64,000 nt of DNA from the NCBI GenBank assembly GCA_033558025.1, contig JAUCEF010000005.1, forward strand, positions 3,844,001 to 3,908,000, written 5' to 3'. The notes under the pieces are model-generated. The model saw nothing but the letters and a program-made list of their open reading frames with translations. It was not told where the DNA came from and searched no databases. Source of the DNA: Phytophthora sp. 'mugwort'. Lineage: Eukaryota > Oomycota > Peronosporomycetes > Peronosporales > Peronosporaceae. Positions 26,379-35,354 of this stretch are shown here, one piece after another. The first letter of the stretch is position 1, and the number at the start of each line of letters is the position of its first letter. Both the position numbers and the translations under genes were made by a program.

Positions 26379-28372
26379 ATGCCCGCCACCAAGCGCAAGA
26401 CCGACGAGGCCGACGGCGGCTTGGCCGCCAAGCGCCGCAAGTGCCCGTACCTTGACACAGTAAACCACCAGCTGCTGGACTTTGACTTTGAGAAGGTTTG
26501 CTCTATCAGCCTCTCCGACCAAAACGTGTACGCGTGCCTCGTGTGTGGCAAGTACTTCAAGGGCCGTGGCCGCAGCACACACGCGTTCACACACTCTGTG
26601 CAGAGCAGCCACCACGTGTTCATCAACTTGCAAACGGACCGCATCTACTGCTTGCCAGATAACTACGAGGTAGTCGACAACACACTCAAGCCCGTGCAGG
26701 ACGCGCTCCGCCCGACTTTCGAGGCCGCGCAGATCGCCAAGCTTGACCAGAACCGCATCCTGGCGCAGGACGCGTTCGGGGTCTCATACCTGCCGGGTTT
26801 TATCGGACTGAACAATCTTAAGCACACGGACTACATTAACGTGGTGGTGCAGGCGCTGGCTCATGTGCCGCCGCTGCGGGATTTCTTCCTGACCAACACG
26901 ATGTGCAAGGTCAAGTCTAAACTGGTGCTGCGCTTTGGCGAGCTGCTGCGCAAGATATGGAGCCCCCACAACTTTAAGAATACGGTGCGTCAGTTGACGG
27001 GGTGCTTTTTCTTGTATTGTGGTTGTAGAGCTGATGCTGTTTTTGATGACCGGTTCAGATCAGTCCGCACGAACTGGTGCAAGAGATCTCAGTAAGCAGC
27101 AAGAAGAGGTTCCACGTCGGAACGCAGAACGAGAGCGTCGAGCTCCTGGCATGGCTGTTGAACGAGTTGCACAGGGTATGGGATGGTCGTTATTGTGTTG
27201 CATTGGAGTCGCTCAAGCTTAGGGTGTGTGTTGTGCTGCGTTTGTAGGGACTTGGTGGGTCGCACAAGGCGGGTAGCAGCATCATCCACAATTGCTTCCA
27301 GGGTTTTGTGGAAGTAACAACGGATGACGAAACGAAAGCAGCGGCAGTAAATCCTGCAGAGCGCGAATCGGCTGTCTCCACTACGGTGTCGCCGTTCTTG
27401 TACGTCGCTAGCACTTGTGTATAAGTTTTTTGTGGTTGCCACTGACCGCATTGGTTTATTCGTAGGATGATGGCGCTGGACCTGCCGTCAACGCCGCTGT
27501 TCAAAGATTCTCAAGGCGGAAACATCATTCCTCAGGTGAGCCCCAATAAACCTGTGACTTGAGCTGCTAGAATGCCTGTGCTGACGACGTTGATCGATTC
27601 GTTGGAGTAGATCCCGCTGTTCACAGTGCTTGAGAAGTACAACGGTTCCCACGTAACGCACGTGCTTCAAAGCTCTCACCGACTAAAGAAGACCTACCGG
27701 ATCAATTCGTTGCCCGCGTACCTGATTTTCCACGTAAAGCGATTCACGCGAAACAACTTTTTCGTCGAGAAGAACCCTACGATTGTAAATTTCCCCGTCA
27801 AGAATCTGGAATTGCGCGATTACTTGAAGCTGGACCAGAGCCTCCCGTCCGAGGAGGAGCTTCGCGAAGAATCAATCTCCGAGCTGCGAGCTCAGCTGCG
27901 CAAGCACAATCAGTCGACTGAGGATTGCGTTGAGAAGGCCGACTTAGTCGAGAAAATCTTGCGTGTTACGCTGCCGTCTACCAAGTACGTTCCGATTACT
28001 GCTAGTATAGAATTCACGAAAGCTTTTACTAACCTTGGCTGTGATTTGTGACGTCGTTCCTTCAGGTACAATTTGATTGCCAATATTTGTCATGACAGTC
28101 CAGTGACTACTGGCCAAGAGGCAGCGCTTCAAACGAACCCTTTGACTGAAGGCAGCTATCGTGTTCATGTCCAGAATAGAGTACGTGGCATGAGTATCTA
28201 TGTTCGCAAAATCGGTAACATAACTGATGATATACTGCGTGTTCATGCTATTTGTCTGGTATAGGCAACCGAGCAGTGGTATGAAATTCAAGATCTGCAT
28301 GTCCAGGAAACGATGCCCCAGCTTATCGGCGTATCCGAGTCGTACTTGATGATTTACGAGCGGAAGGCATAA
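26379..28372 (+). CDS. USP39: USP39/Sad1 homologue, U4/U6.U5 tri-snRNP protein
   Basis: Seven exons can be joined in frame: 26379-26984, 27059-27175, 27248-27399, 27466-27535, 27611-27984, 28066-28180 and 28265-28372 (513 residues). The N-terminal part has a zinc-finger UBP domain (CPYLDTVNHQLLDFDFEK, then CLVCGKYFKGRGRSTHA). It is followed by an inactive ubiquitin-specific protease fold. At the usual catalytic Cys box the sequence reads GLNNLKHTDYINVVVQAL, with Asp-Tyr where active enzymes have Asn-Thr-Cys, as in known USP39/Sad1. The family is a non-catalytic splicing factor needed for tri-snRNP function. Exon 5 carries an extra SAP-like segment of about 50 residues that I do not expect in human USP39. 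It is head-to-head with PDH E1-alpha and convergent with the spastin-like gene. Confidence 0.93.
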
Positions 28373-28406
28373 ACACCGTTGAAAATATACCCGACGTGAG
28401 CACTCG

Positions 28407-30251
28407 TTATACTGCAGACACTCCATATTGTTCATTCCACGAGATCAAGGCCTCTATCGTCGTCGAGGACACACTTGGACGGACCCGCGTGAGTGCCACC
28501 TGAAAGTCAGATGCATTGATTTCTCGTACATCTTCGGCTTTCACGCTTGTTACTTTCGCTCCAAGCTCGCGAATCGGGCCGAGTGCGGCGTCTTTACATA
28601 CAGCCTTAAGATCGCTACCCGAATATCCGTCGGTTGCCTTCACGATGTGCTTGATATCTTTGGATGACAAAGAAGATTTCTGGCTTCCTAGTAAATGTCG
28701 GATAAGTCCTTCACGAGAAGGAGCATCAGGTAGGGGCACTGTCAACAGCCAAAACGACGTTCATCGAGAGCAATCGTTAGACGCTTGCTACGTGTGCCGT
28801 ATTTCCTAATGTAACGTACCATAAATGCGCTTCTCCAGGCGGCGTACTATGGCCTCGTCGAGATCCTGAGGAAGATTCGTAGCTCCCATGACGAGAATTC
28901 GATCGTCTTGTGATGATGCAGCACCATCGAGCTCGGTGAAAAACTGTAATACAAAGCATTCAACAAGCAGTCAGCTCGTTGTGTCACAACTGATGTGGTG
29001 ATTCAAATCGTTCCTGATTCTTGATTCTTCGGCTTGCGTCGTTCTCGGATGCTGACCTTGTCGACAACAGAGCGTCGATCTCGTCCATAAACACCACGGA
29101 CGGTTGAAGCTCCCGTGCCATCTCGAAAAGCGCTCGAACCAGCTTCTCGCCTTCGCCCACCCACTTGGACGTCAATGACGACGCGGAGATGCTGCATTTG
29201 GCACCCGTGAGCATGGCTAAACTATCCACGAAGCAGTCAAGAAGTACGAGAATGTGCAGACGTACTTAAAGAAAGTCGCCTTGGCCTCCGTAGCAACAGC
29301 TTTTGCCAGCAATGTTTTTCCTTGTCATACACCAAAAGACAAAGAAACATCAGTTCGCAACCTTGCGAACGTTCACAAACCATTCTTCTAGTGTGCACTA
29401 ATTGCATGCATTCGTCACCTGTTCCAGGCGGTCCGAAAAGCAGCACTCCGCGAGGTGGAGCTCGCAGACCTGTGAATAAATCTGGACGCAGCGTTGGTAG
29501 GATAACAGCTTCCTACTTCCACGCGGCACGAGTAATTAGTCGTCAATATCCGTCGTATTCAGCAAAACAAACACCATGCAGCAAAACCTGCAGAATCTGC
29601 TTTGCAACTTCCAACCCGGCAATATCCGTCCAATGCACGCCCGGCGAGTGGTCTAGCACCTCGTCTAGGATCGTGTGAGCATGCTCCGCATGCTGCTTCG
29701 AGAACCCTGCTCTTTGCTGCTGCACGAAACAACAAAAGCATGGCAACGTCACTCTCCACAATCATCTTCATCTTACCACCTGTAGCATCCCAACCTGTCG
29801 ACCACTCGCAGTATGAGCATTGCCCTCTTGTGTAGTTGACGCTGATGCCTTCTGTGCGATGTAACGTATAAAATATCCGTCAATGCTATCACTAACCACG
29901 GACATTCTTCCCCGAGAAGGTGACTGCCAACCTGCGTCTGCTGCTTGCGCGCCTGTTCTGCCGTCCATTCTTTAAGGTTCTCGGCCCGCACCATGTACTC
30001 GTTAATTTTCTGCCGCATGTGCACCTTAGCATCCTCATTCGGCAGCTCTGTACTCCGATAAAGGTCAGTACGAGTCTTTTGGGTGGACATTTCTGCTTCA
30101 ACGTACGCGGCAGCTGCGCTATCATCTTCTCGATGCCCACCGCATAGAGCTCCACTGCCTTGGCGTAATCCCCCGCCTTGTCCTTGGCCACGGCCTCCTC
30201 GATGGCCTTCTGGATCGCGTCCTCGGGACGACGAGCGCGCCACAGGAACAT
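28407..30251 (-). CDS. SPAST: Spastin-like microtubule-severing AAA ATPase with MIT domain
   Basis: Intron-rich gene of about nine exons, starting at the ATG at 30251 and ending at 28407. The N-terminal MIT domain is split by introns ([20 protein letters not shown], then [14 protein letters not shown]). A linker exon at about 29860-29785 follows, then the AAA domain: Walker A GPPGTGKT (interrupted by an intron inside GPPGTG/K), pore-loop region [12 protein letters not shown], Walker [12 protein letters not shown], sensor region [17 protein letters not shown], and a C-terminal helix ending [10 protein letters not shown]. The C-terminus and the [10 protein letters not shown] motif match spastin better than VPS4, katanin or fidgetin. 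The role is inferred: ESCRT-linked microtubule severing. The intron after SRRIKNQ seems to have a GA rather than GT donor (29013), so the model there is uncertain. Confidence 0.88.
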
Positions 30252-30422
30252 GCTCGATATTGAAGAAATGACAGCTGTAATATCCACTTCTGATCCGGAT
30301 AATATCCACACCTAGTCTAGCACCACCGGATGAAAATAATGTGTTGTAAAAAGCGGGTGTGGTAGCCAATCACAGCGGGCCATTGAACGAGAGGCGCTAA
30401 ATCCACACTTTTCGGAGACTCT
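30252..30422. promoter_or_regulatory. Short divergent promoter (spastin-like / EF-P)
   Basis: A 171 bp head-to-head spacer. On the minus strand, 30271-30255 reads TCATTTCTTCAATATCG, a good match to the oomycete initiator pattern, and ends 3 bp before the spastin-like ATG, implying a very short 5' UTR. A CCAAT sequence (GCCAATCACA) lies near 30365-30374 on the + strand. Assignments are by motif only. Confidence 0.5.
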
Positions 30423-31402
30423 ATGATGCTGCGGCGAGCTATCACGCAGATCGTGCGCGCGCCCGCCCGTGGCTATGGCATTCGCTTTGCCACGATCAAT
30501 GGTGCGATCGTGCTCAGCATACGACGTGCTCTCCCTTCATACCGGTATTTCCGTCGATCGCTTAAAGTTGACGATGTTATGCTGCATTGAGCAGGCAACC
30601 AGGTGCGGGCCGGCATGGCGCTCGAGATCGACGGCAAGATCTACCGCGTGGGCAAGAACCAGCACGTTAAGCCCGGAAAGGGTGGCGCGTACGTTCAGGT
30701 GCGTTTGATCGCAGCTATATGGGTGGGAAATTGCGTACATACGCGAGAAAGAGGCTCACTCAAAGTGTGTCAACCACTGCAGGCGGAGCTGAAGGAGATC
30801 AAGACCGGGTCCAGGATGAACCGCCGCTTCCGCGCCGCGGAGACCGTGAACAAGGCACCATTGGGCCCGGACGAGCCATTCCAGTTCTTATACTACAATG
30901 GGGATCACCTGGTTATCATGCACAACACGACCTTCGAGCAGGTGCGAGTCTGGCGTCTCAGTTTAAAAGCTGCTAGATGCGGAGATTAACCTGCTGCTGT
31001 GCTGGGTTAGATGGAGATCGAGCGTGACCTGTTCTCGGGCCGGCAGCTGGATTTCTTGCAGGAGGGCATGTCGTTATCGTTGCAGATTATCGAGGGCGAC
31101 GTTCTGTGGGCCAACATGCCCGAGCACGTGACGCTCGAAGTGACGGTGCGTGCAGTTTCTGGTGTCACTTTATGGTCGTAGTGTTTAGCTCCTGGACTCT
31201 TCTTCTTCGCTGGATCATTGACGTTTTCAATTGCATTTCCTGCCTCCAGAAAACCACCCCGAAGGGCGTAGCGGATACGGCACTGAGCGTCAAGGACGCG
31301 ACGTTGGAGAACGGCGTCCTGGTCAAGGTGCCGCTCTTCATCGAGATCGGCAACAAGGTCAAGGTGTCCACGGAGGACGGCGCGTACGTCGACAAGCTAT
31401 AA
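30423..31402 (+). CDS. efp: Elongation factor P, mitochondrial type
   Basis: Five exons join in frame: 30423-30501, 30595-30698, 30783-30941, 31011-31145 and 31250-31402 (209 residues). The first exon encodes a basic, Arg/Ala-rich leader (MMLRRAITQIVRAPARG), which suggests import into mitochondria. The body has all three EF-P domains: the KOW-like N-terminal domain with the KPGKG loop, the OB domain with FEQMEIERD and the C-terminal EF-P domain ending VPLFIEIGNKVKV...YVDKL. EF-P relieves ribosome stalling at proline runs. The loop lysine usually modified in bacteria (PGKG) is present. This is a bacterial-type factor of organellar origin, not cytosolic eIF5A, because the third domain is present. 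Confidence 0.93.
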
Positions 31403-31904
31403 GGGGGTGTTCTCAGCGGCGGCAGCAGCAGCAACAACAACGAGCAGAAGAGACTGAATGGTACCGGTATCGTCACGTCCTCGTGTCGGCCTACCGCCAA
31501 TCGTTGAAGCTGAATATATGCCTTTGCTTCAGCCGTTTCACCAAAAATCACGCCAGCCTCACCGTCGCAGCCGGTCAGGCCGGTATTAATAGGGCTTGAT
31601 CACAACTTCAGCCGGCGCCTGCCGTATCAAGCGTCGTAGAGGTCACACCTCGAGCCATGAGTCCAGGCTGGTTTTGCGTGGTGATCCCGCGGACGTGGTG
31701 GCAGTGAGAAAAATCGGCTTCTCTTGCTGGCATCGCCTTCATCACTGATCTGGCTGTGCACAGCATTTAGACTCATCTCTGCGACCTTTTACAGTAGCGT
31801 GGCCGCGCATCTGGCCGACCGTGCGCCTTCGGCTTGGGCCATCATTCGTCATTCAGCCTTTGGGTCGGTCCTCCGCACTCGACACCACCAGCACGACCAG
31901 CAGC
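31403..31904. promoter_or_regulatory. EF-P 3' region and endosulfine promoter with initiator-like motif
   Basis: A 502 bp spacer without a supported gene. At 31849-31863 the sequence TCATTCAGCCTTTGG resembles the oomycete initiator. It lies about 45 bp upstream of the ATG at 31905, which favours that start over the longer in-frame extension from 31821. A CAG-type repeat (GGCGGCAGCAGCAGCAACAA) lies just after the EF-P stop. Confidence 0.45.
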
Positions 31905-32366
31905 ATGGCCAACTCGACGGAGAAGGCACCCTCAGCCGAGCACCATCATCAGCCCACAGGCGACTGCCCACATGCCGTCGCCATCTCCATCATCCAGCGC
32001 CACCGTGACAACCGGCAGCGCTTCGACTCGGCCGACTACGAGATGGCGCAGCGCGCTTCGGGGCCGTGCACAGGCTGCACGTGCGGCCGGTGCGCGCCGT
32101 CGGACGGTATCGACCTCGAGCGAGAACCAGAACCAGGCACCCGAGAGCCGCGTGAGCAGCTCCGGTGTCTGCGTCTGCAGCGGTTTGACTCGGCCGACTG
32201 GGCCCTACAGGCCCAGCGCACGCAGCAATCTCCCCAGACAGACTCCCCCGCGACAGACCCCGCAAACGTCGCGCAGATGCTCATGGATCGACACACGCTC
32301 AAGACCTGCGCGTTCACAAGCCCAACGCCAATCAAGAGCGATGAGCACTACACCGAAAAGACATAA
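31905..32366 (+). CDS. ENSA: Endosulfine/ARPP-19-like protein with two FDSAD motifs
   Basis: Single-exon gene encoding 153 residues from the ATG at 31905 (MANSTEKAP). It contains the endosulfine signature twice: QRFDSADYEMAQRA near 32019 and LQRFDSADWALQAQ near 32176. In animals and yeast the serine in FDSGDY is phosphorylated by Greatwall/Rim15 kinase, and the protein then inhibits PP2A-B55, controlling mitotic entry or quiescence. The family normally has one motif, so two copies in one short protein are unusual. The region between is Cys-, Arg- and Glu-rich (CTGCTCGRC) with no fold I recognise. The function is inferred from the motif alone; the rest of the protein is low in complexity. Confidence 0.6.
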   Translation: MANSTEKAPSAEHHHQPTGDCPHAVAISIIQRHRDNRQRFDSADYEMAQRASGPCTGCTCGRCAPSDGIDLEREPEPGTREPREQLRCLRLQRFDSADWALQAQRTQQSPQTDSPATDPANVAQMLMDRHTLKTCAFTSPTPIKSDEHYTEKT

Positions 32367-32885
32367 AGAGAGACAAATTTGTAGCTACTTCGTTACGCCC
32401 ATTACAATGATATAATGTAGAGCAGTTATCTACATTCTGCCTTCACGCACAGCGTTAGCCCAGTACTGTACAGCTCGGCAGTGCCGCGAATAAGTCGCTG
32501 GATCATCTGGCGACGTCGAAACAGTACGCTTCGGAACACGTCGCAGTGACCTGAGCACCCACAATTCCCACACAAGCGGGCAGACTTGAAGTGGCCTCGA
32601 CAATGGGGGGAGCGATGCATCTTTGTACTGCCCGTCAAAAGATGCGACCCAAAGATCGAAAATATATATATATATATTGCGCTTGGCGGTCACGTGCTCG
32701 TTAACTCTGTAATCTGCAGACGTTCCTCCTCCTAGAGGTAGGGGCTTTTGTTCGCGAACGCTTCCAGGCGCTTGACTGCGGCGCTGCGTCCTACCAGGCG
32801 TCGCCGCGCACTGGTTCTGCCCGAGGTCCGACGTCTTAACTGTCCCAGGAAGAGACAGCAAGCTCCCAAGCAGAAATCTCTCCCC
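32367..32885. other. Intergenic spacer with (TA)n repeat
   Basis: A 519 bp gap between the endosulfine-like gene and the small membrane-protein gene. It contains a (TA)n run at 32662-32678. Minus-strand ORFs here show no domain and overlap a better-supported plus-strand gene. It could hold an unseen 5' exon of the following gene. Confidence 0.5.
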
Positions 32886-33577
32886 ATGTTGGACTCGCTG
32901 AGGAAGCACGCCCTAGGTTGGTAGGATTTTGTTGAACATCACGATGCCCCACGTGACGCGGTACTGTGGCGTTTTGTAGTGATTTTCGTCGCGATCCTGT
33001 TCGCCACGTACCGTCTTTCGCGGCTGGAAGGCGAGCGCGGGCGACGTGAAGCGACGATCGAGCAGGACGTGCGTAGCTACGTGTGGTAGACCTTTGGTAT
33101 GTCCTCTGACGTCAACGTTTTCAGCAGTTTGAGAACGTTGTAGGCTTCTTACACCGGCATCTGGACGCCAAGTACCGCGTGCTCCGTATCGCCCCACCAC
33201 CGCAGACAGCGACCAAACTGCATGCGATGGTTTTAAACGGAGGGTTCGCCATCCCACGCGTGGGTACGCCGCAGTCCAAGTCTTTGCTGTGTGTGTATCA
33301 CTTCTCACGGGTTTTTCTTGCCTGCATAGAGGCCGAAGTTTTCGTGGATCAGCAATTTGCACTTGATCAGCGCAAACACAAGCGAAAAGACCGCCAGCAT
33401 TTGCCACCTCTACGCTTCCGAGTGTATGATGCAGACGCCATGACACAAATTGCACGGGTACCTATTCGTTGCTCTTGTTGCTAGTGTCCGTCAATTCTTG
33501 TCACTAACTTGCACATGTTGTGTTATGTGTAGACTCTTCAGGAGCGGAATCTCATCGCTTGGTACGAAAAAACGTAA
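32886..33577 (+). CDS. Hypothetical single-pass membrane protein, 5' end unresolved
   Basis: Four segments join in frame: 32886(or 32925)-33068, 33125-33263, 33330-33457 and 33533-33577. From about 32925 the product has a hydrophobic helix (WRFVVIFVAILFATY), then basic residues (RLSRLEGERGRR), a short acidic linker and a soluble part ending RNLIAWYEKT. I do not recognise the family. The best ATG (32886, MLDSLRKHALGW) is followed in the same frame by a TAG at 32922-32924. So the true start lies in an unseen upstream exon spliced at GGTTGGTAG/GAT, or the copy carries a premature stop. It ends 40 bp from the convergent PP2C gene, which supports the 3' end. Introns are 56-75 bp with GTGCG, GTACG and GTACC donors. 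Confidence 0.6.
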
Positions 33578-33616
33578 CGAAGAAATCGGGACCTCAAACG
33601 CGTTGTTACCGTTACT

Positions 33617-35044
33617 TCAGAGATTAAACATGTCGATCTCGTCTTCAGATTCATCTTTTACTTGTGCGGCGCTATTTAATCCTTTAAAGGGACTTGACTG
33701 AACCACTTTGCTGCTTTCAAGGGCCTGATGTAGCTGAGTGTCGGACTTCCAGCCGAACTGAATGACCGTAACGGTAAGGTTGTCCACACTCCCTTTCTTG
33801 TACGCAGCTTTTACGATCGCGTTAGCGGCAGCTTTCGCATCGTAAAAGTGTGGCAAGGCGACAGCCACCGCATCTTGTTCACTCAAGACGTCCCAGACGC
33901 CATCGCAGGCTAAGATGAGGAATAAATCTTCTTCTTGCACTTGGAATCGCGTCACCTCTGGCTCACACGAAACAAGTTGCGTCGGCATCTTTAGAGATCG
34001 GTCACCAAATGCACGAGACACCGCCAGATATGTAGACGCTTCACGCTGGACAGCTAACCCAGCACCTGCAGCTGAACAGACACGAGAGATGCCTGCAATC
34101 TTGCCCACAAAGCCACCAGCTTTTTCAATTCGCTGTCTTTCGTCCGTGCGATCAGGTTTGTGGTCACCTGTAAGCGCTACACCACGGCCACCACGGCACA
34201 TGACTGCACGACAGTCGCCAAGATTTACAGTGAAAAAGTTCACTTCATCTACTGGTTGTTCGCTGACCGCAGCTCCTTTCTCCGAGTCGTTATAGCGGAC
34301 CGTGTCCGCTAAAAACCACACCAGGAGAGCGGTAGAACCGTCCTGTGATGGATTCTTGTGTAAGATTTGCGAATCGATCCGTTCGAAGGCGTCCTTGAAG
34401 GCTTTCAAGAAATGACTGTGATGTTCATTGGACCATTTCCTTCGCTCTTCTCGGCGCGCTGCTTGTTCGGAATCAATTTGCAATACTTCGTTGTCTATCT
34501 GTGATATAGCGTCCGTGAGTTGGTTGACCAGAACTTGTTCCTCATCAGCAGAGTTCGCTGATTTTGATACAGCAGAATCTGACTGCAAGGCCTCCAGCTC
34601 TGCGAGTTGTCGGCGTAGCAACTTTACTTGTTCGATGATAGCATCCTTGCGCGCTTCCTCTTGGATCGAACACTGATGGCAATTGTCCAGCTCAGCGAGT
34701 GCTTTGCCTCCAACATTTTTACGCATCATTGAGGCGACAGTCTTGACGAGGTACCGGGACAAGAAATCCGCTGAAAAGGTACCACCGTGGCCATCAAAAA
34801 GACCAAACACTGGGCCAGGGAAGAACTCAATGGAGGATACGTGACGATCTTCATTGCTAGACTTCATCCCAGCCCACGACTCGGTCGCAAAGCGTAGTCC
34901 AGGAATTGCGAAGCGTCCACGCTGTTTCCGCTCTGAGGACTCTGCTCGACCAACCTGTTCATCATTTCGTGACAGGTAACTACTCACTTTCACCTTCCTG
35001 TCTCTCTCAACATCGTCCTCTTCACGGCTCTTCCGCTTCGACAT
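33617..35044 (-). CDS. PP2C-type Ser/Thr phosphatase with internal coiled coil
   Basis: Single-exon gene of 475 residues from the ATG at 35044 (MSKRKSREE); the longer frame upstream has only a GTG. All main PPM/PP2C motifs are visible: SSNEDRHVSS, FGLFDGHGG, VNLGDCRAVMCRGG, LTGDHKPDRTDERQRI, YLAVSRAFGDRSLK, LILACDGVWDVLS and DNLTVTVIQF. The metal-binding aspartates in these motifs are kept, so an active Mn/Mg-dependent phosphatase is expected. Between DGHGG and the GSTALL strand lies an insert of roughly 100 residues rich in Glu, Gln and Leu, predicted by eye to be a coiled coil. The N-terminal 50 residues are highly charged and may carry a nuclear signal (KRKSREEDD). The substrate is unknown. 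Confidence 0.92.
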   Translation of the reverse strand: MSKRKSREEDDVERDRKVKVSSYLSRNDEQVGRAESSERKQRGRFAIPGLRFATESWAGMKSSNEDRHVSSIEFFPGPVFGLFDGHGGTFSADFLSRYLVKTVASMMRKNVGGKALAELDNCHQCSIQEEARKDAIIEQVKLLRRQLAELEALQSDSAVSKSANSADEEQVLVNQLTDAISQIDNEVLQIDSEQAARREERRKWSNEHHSHFLKAFKDAFERIDSQILHKNPSQDGSTALLVWFLADTVRYNDSEKGAAVSEQPVDEVNFFTVNLGDCRAVMCRGGRGVALTGDHKPDRTDERQRIEKAGGFVGKIAGISRVCSAAGAGLAVQREASTYLAVSRAFGDRSLKMPTQLVSCEPEVTRFQVQEEDLFLILACDGVWDVLSEQDAVAVALPHFYDAKAAANAIVKAAYKKGSVDNLTVTVIQFGWKSDTQLHQALESSKVVQSSPFKGLNSAAQVKDESEDEIDMFNL

Positions 35045-35354
35045 CTTCCACTTGTGACCCGTGACGGGTGATCGAAGAGAACTAAGATTTTGTTTCACAT
35101 ACGGCACTCCTTCTAGCGACGATCTGCCCTCTACGCACTAAAGGTAAACATTAGTCTAACTTTACGTTCACGTCAATTGAAATGAGTGGCCACAAACTAC
35201 TCAACGGAGTGGAATTGAAGCCCAGACTTCACAGACGAAGCCCCCGTGAGACCACGGTCGATATCGCACAGCAACGGGCAAATGCTAGTTTCAACGCAAC
35301 AAAGCACACGTCAATGTCAGACACAATACACATATTATACTAGCTAGTACTTAT
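35045..35354. other. Spacer with a possible degenerate tRNA-derived (SINE-like) sequence
   Basis: A 310 bp gap between the PP2C 5' end and the phosphomevalonate kinase 3' end. On the minus strand at about 35290-35206 a B-box-like sequence (GCTTCAATTCC, 9 of 11 matches to GGTTCGANTCC) follows a GTGGTCTCACGGGGGC stretch. This is suggestive of a decayed tRNA-derived element, but no cloverleaf could be drawn. Confidence 0.3.

Noticed and set aside
32430..33455. Minus-strand frames of 159 and 180 codons
   Set aside because: They overlap a better-supported four-exon plus-strand gene with consistent splice phases, and show no domain.
35206..35290. Functional tRNA gene on the minus strand
   Set aside because: Only a B-box-like stretch is visible; acceptor and D-arm pairing cannot be drawn. 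It is treated as a possible SINE trace.
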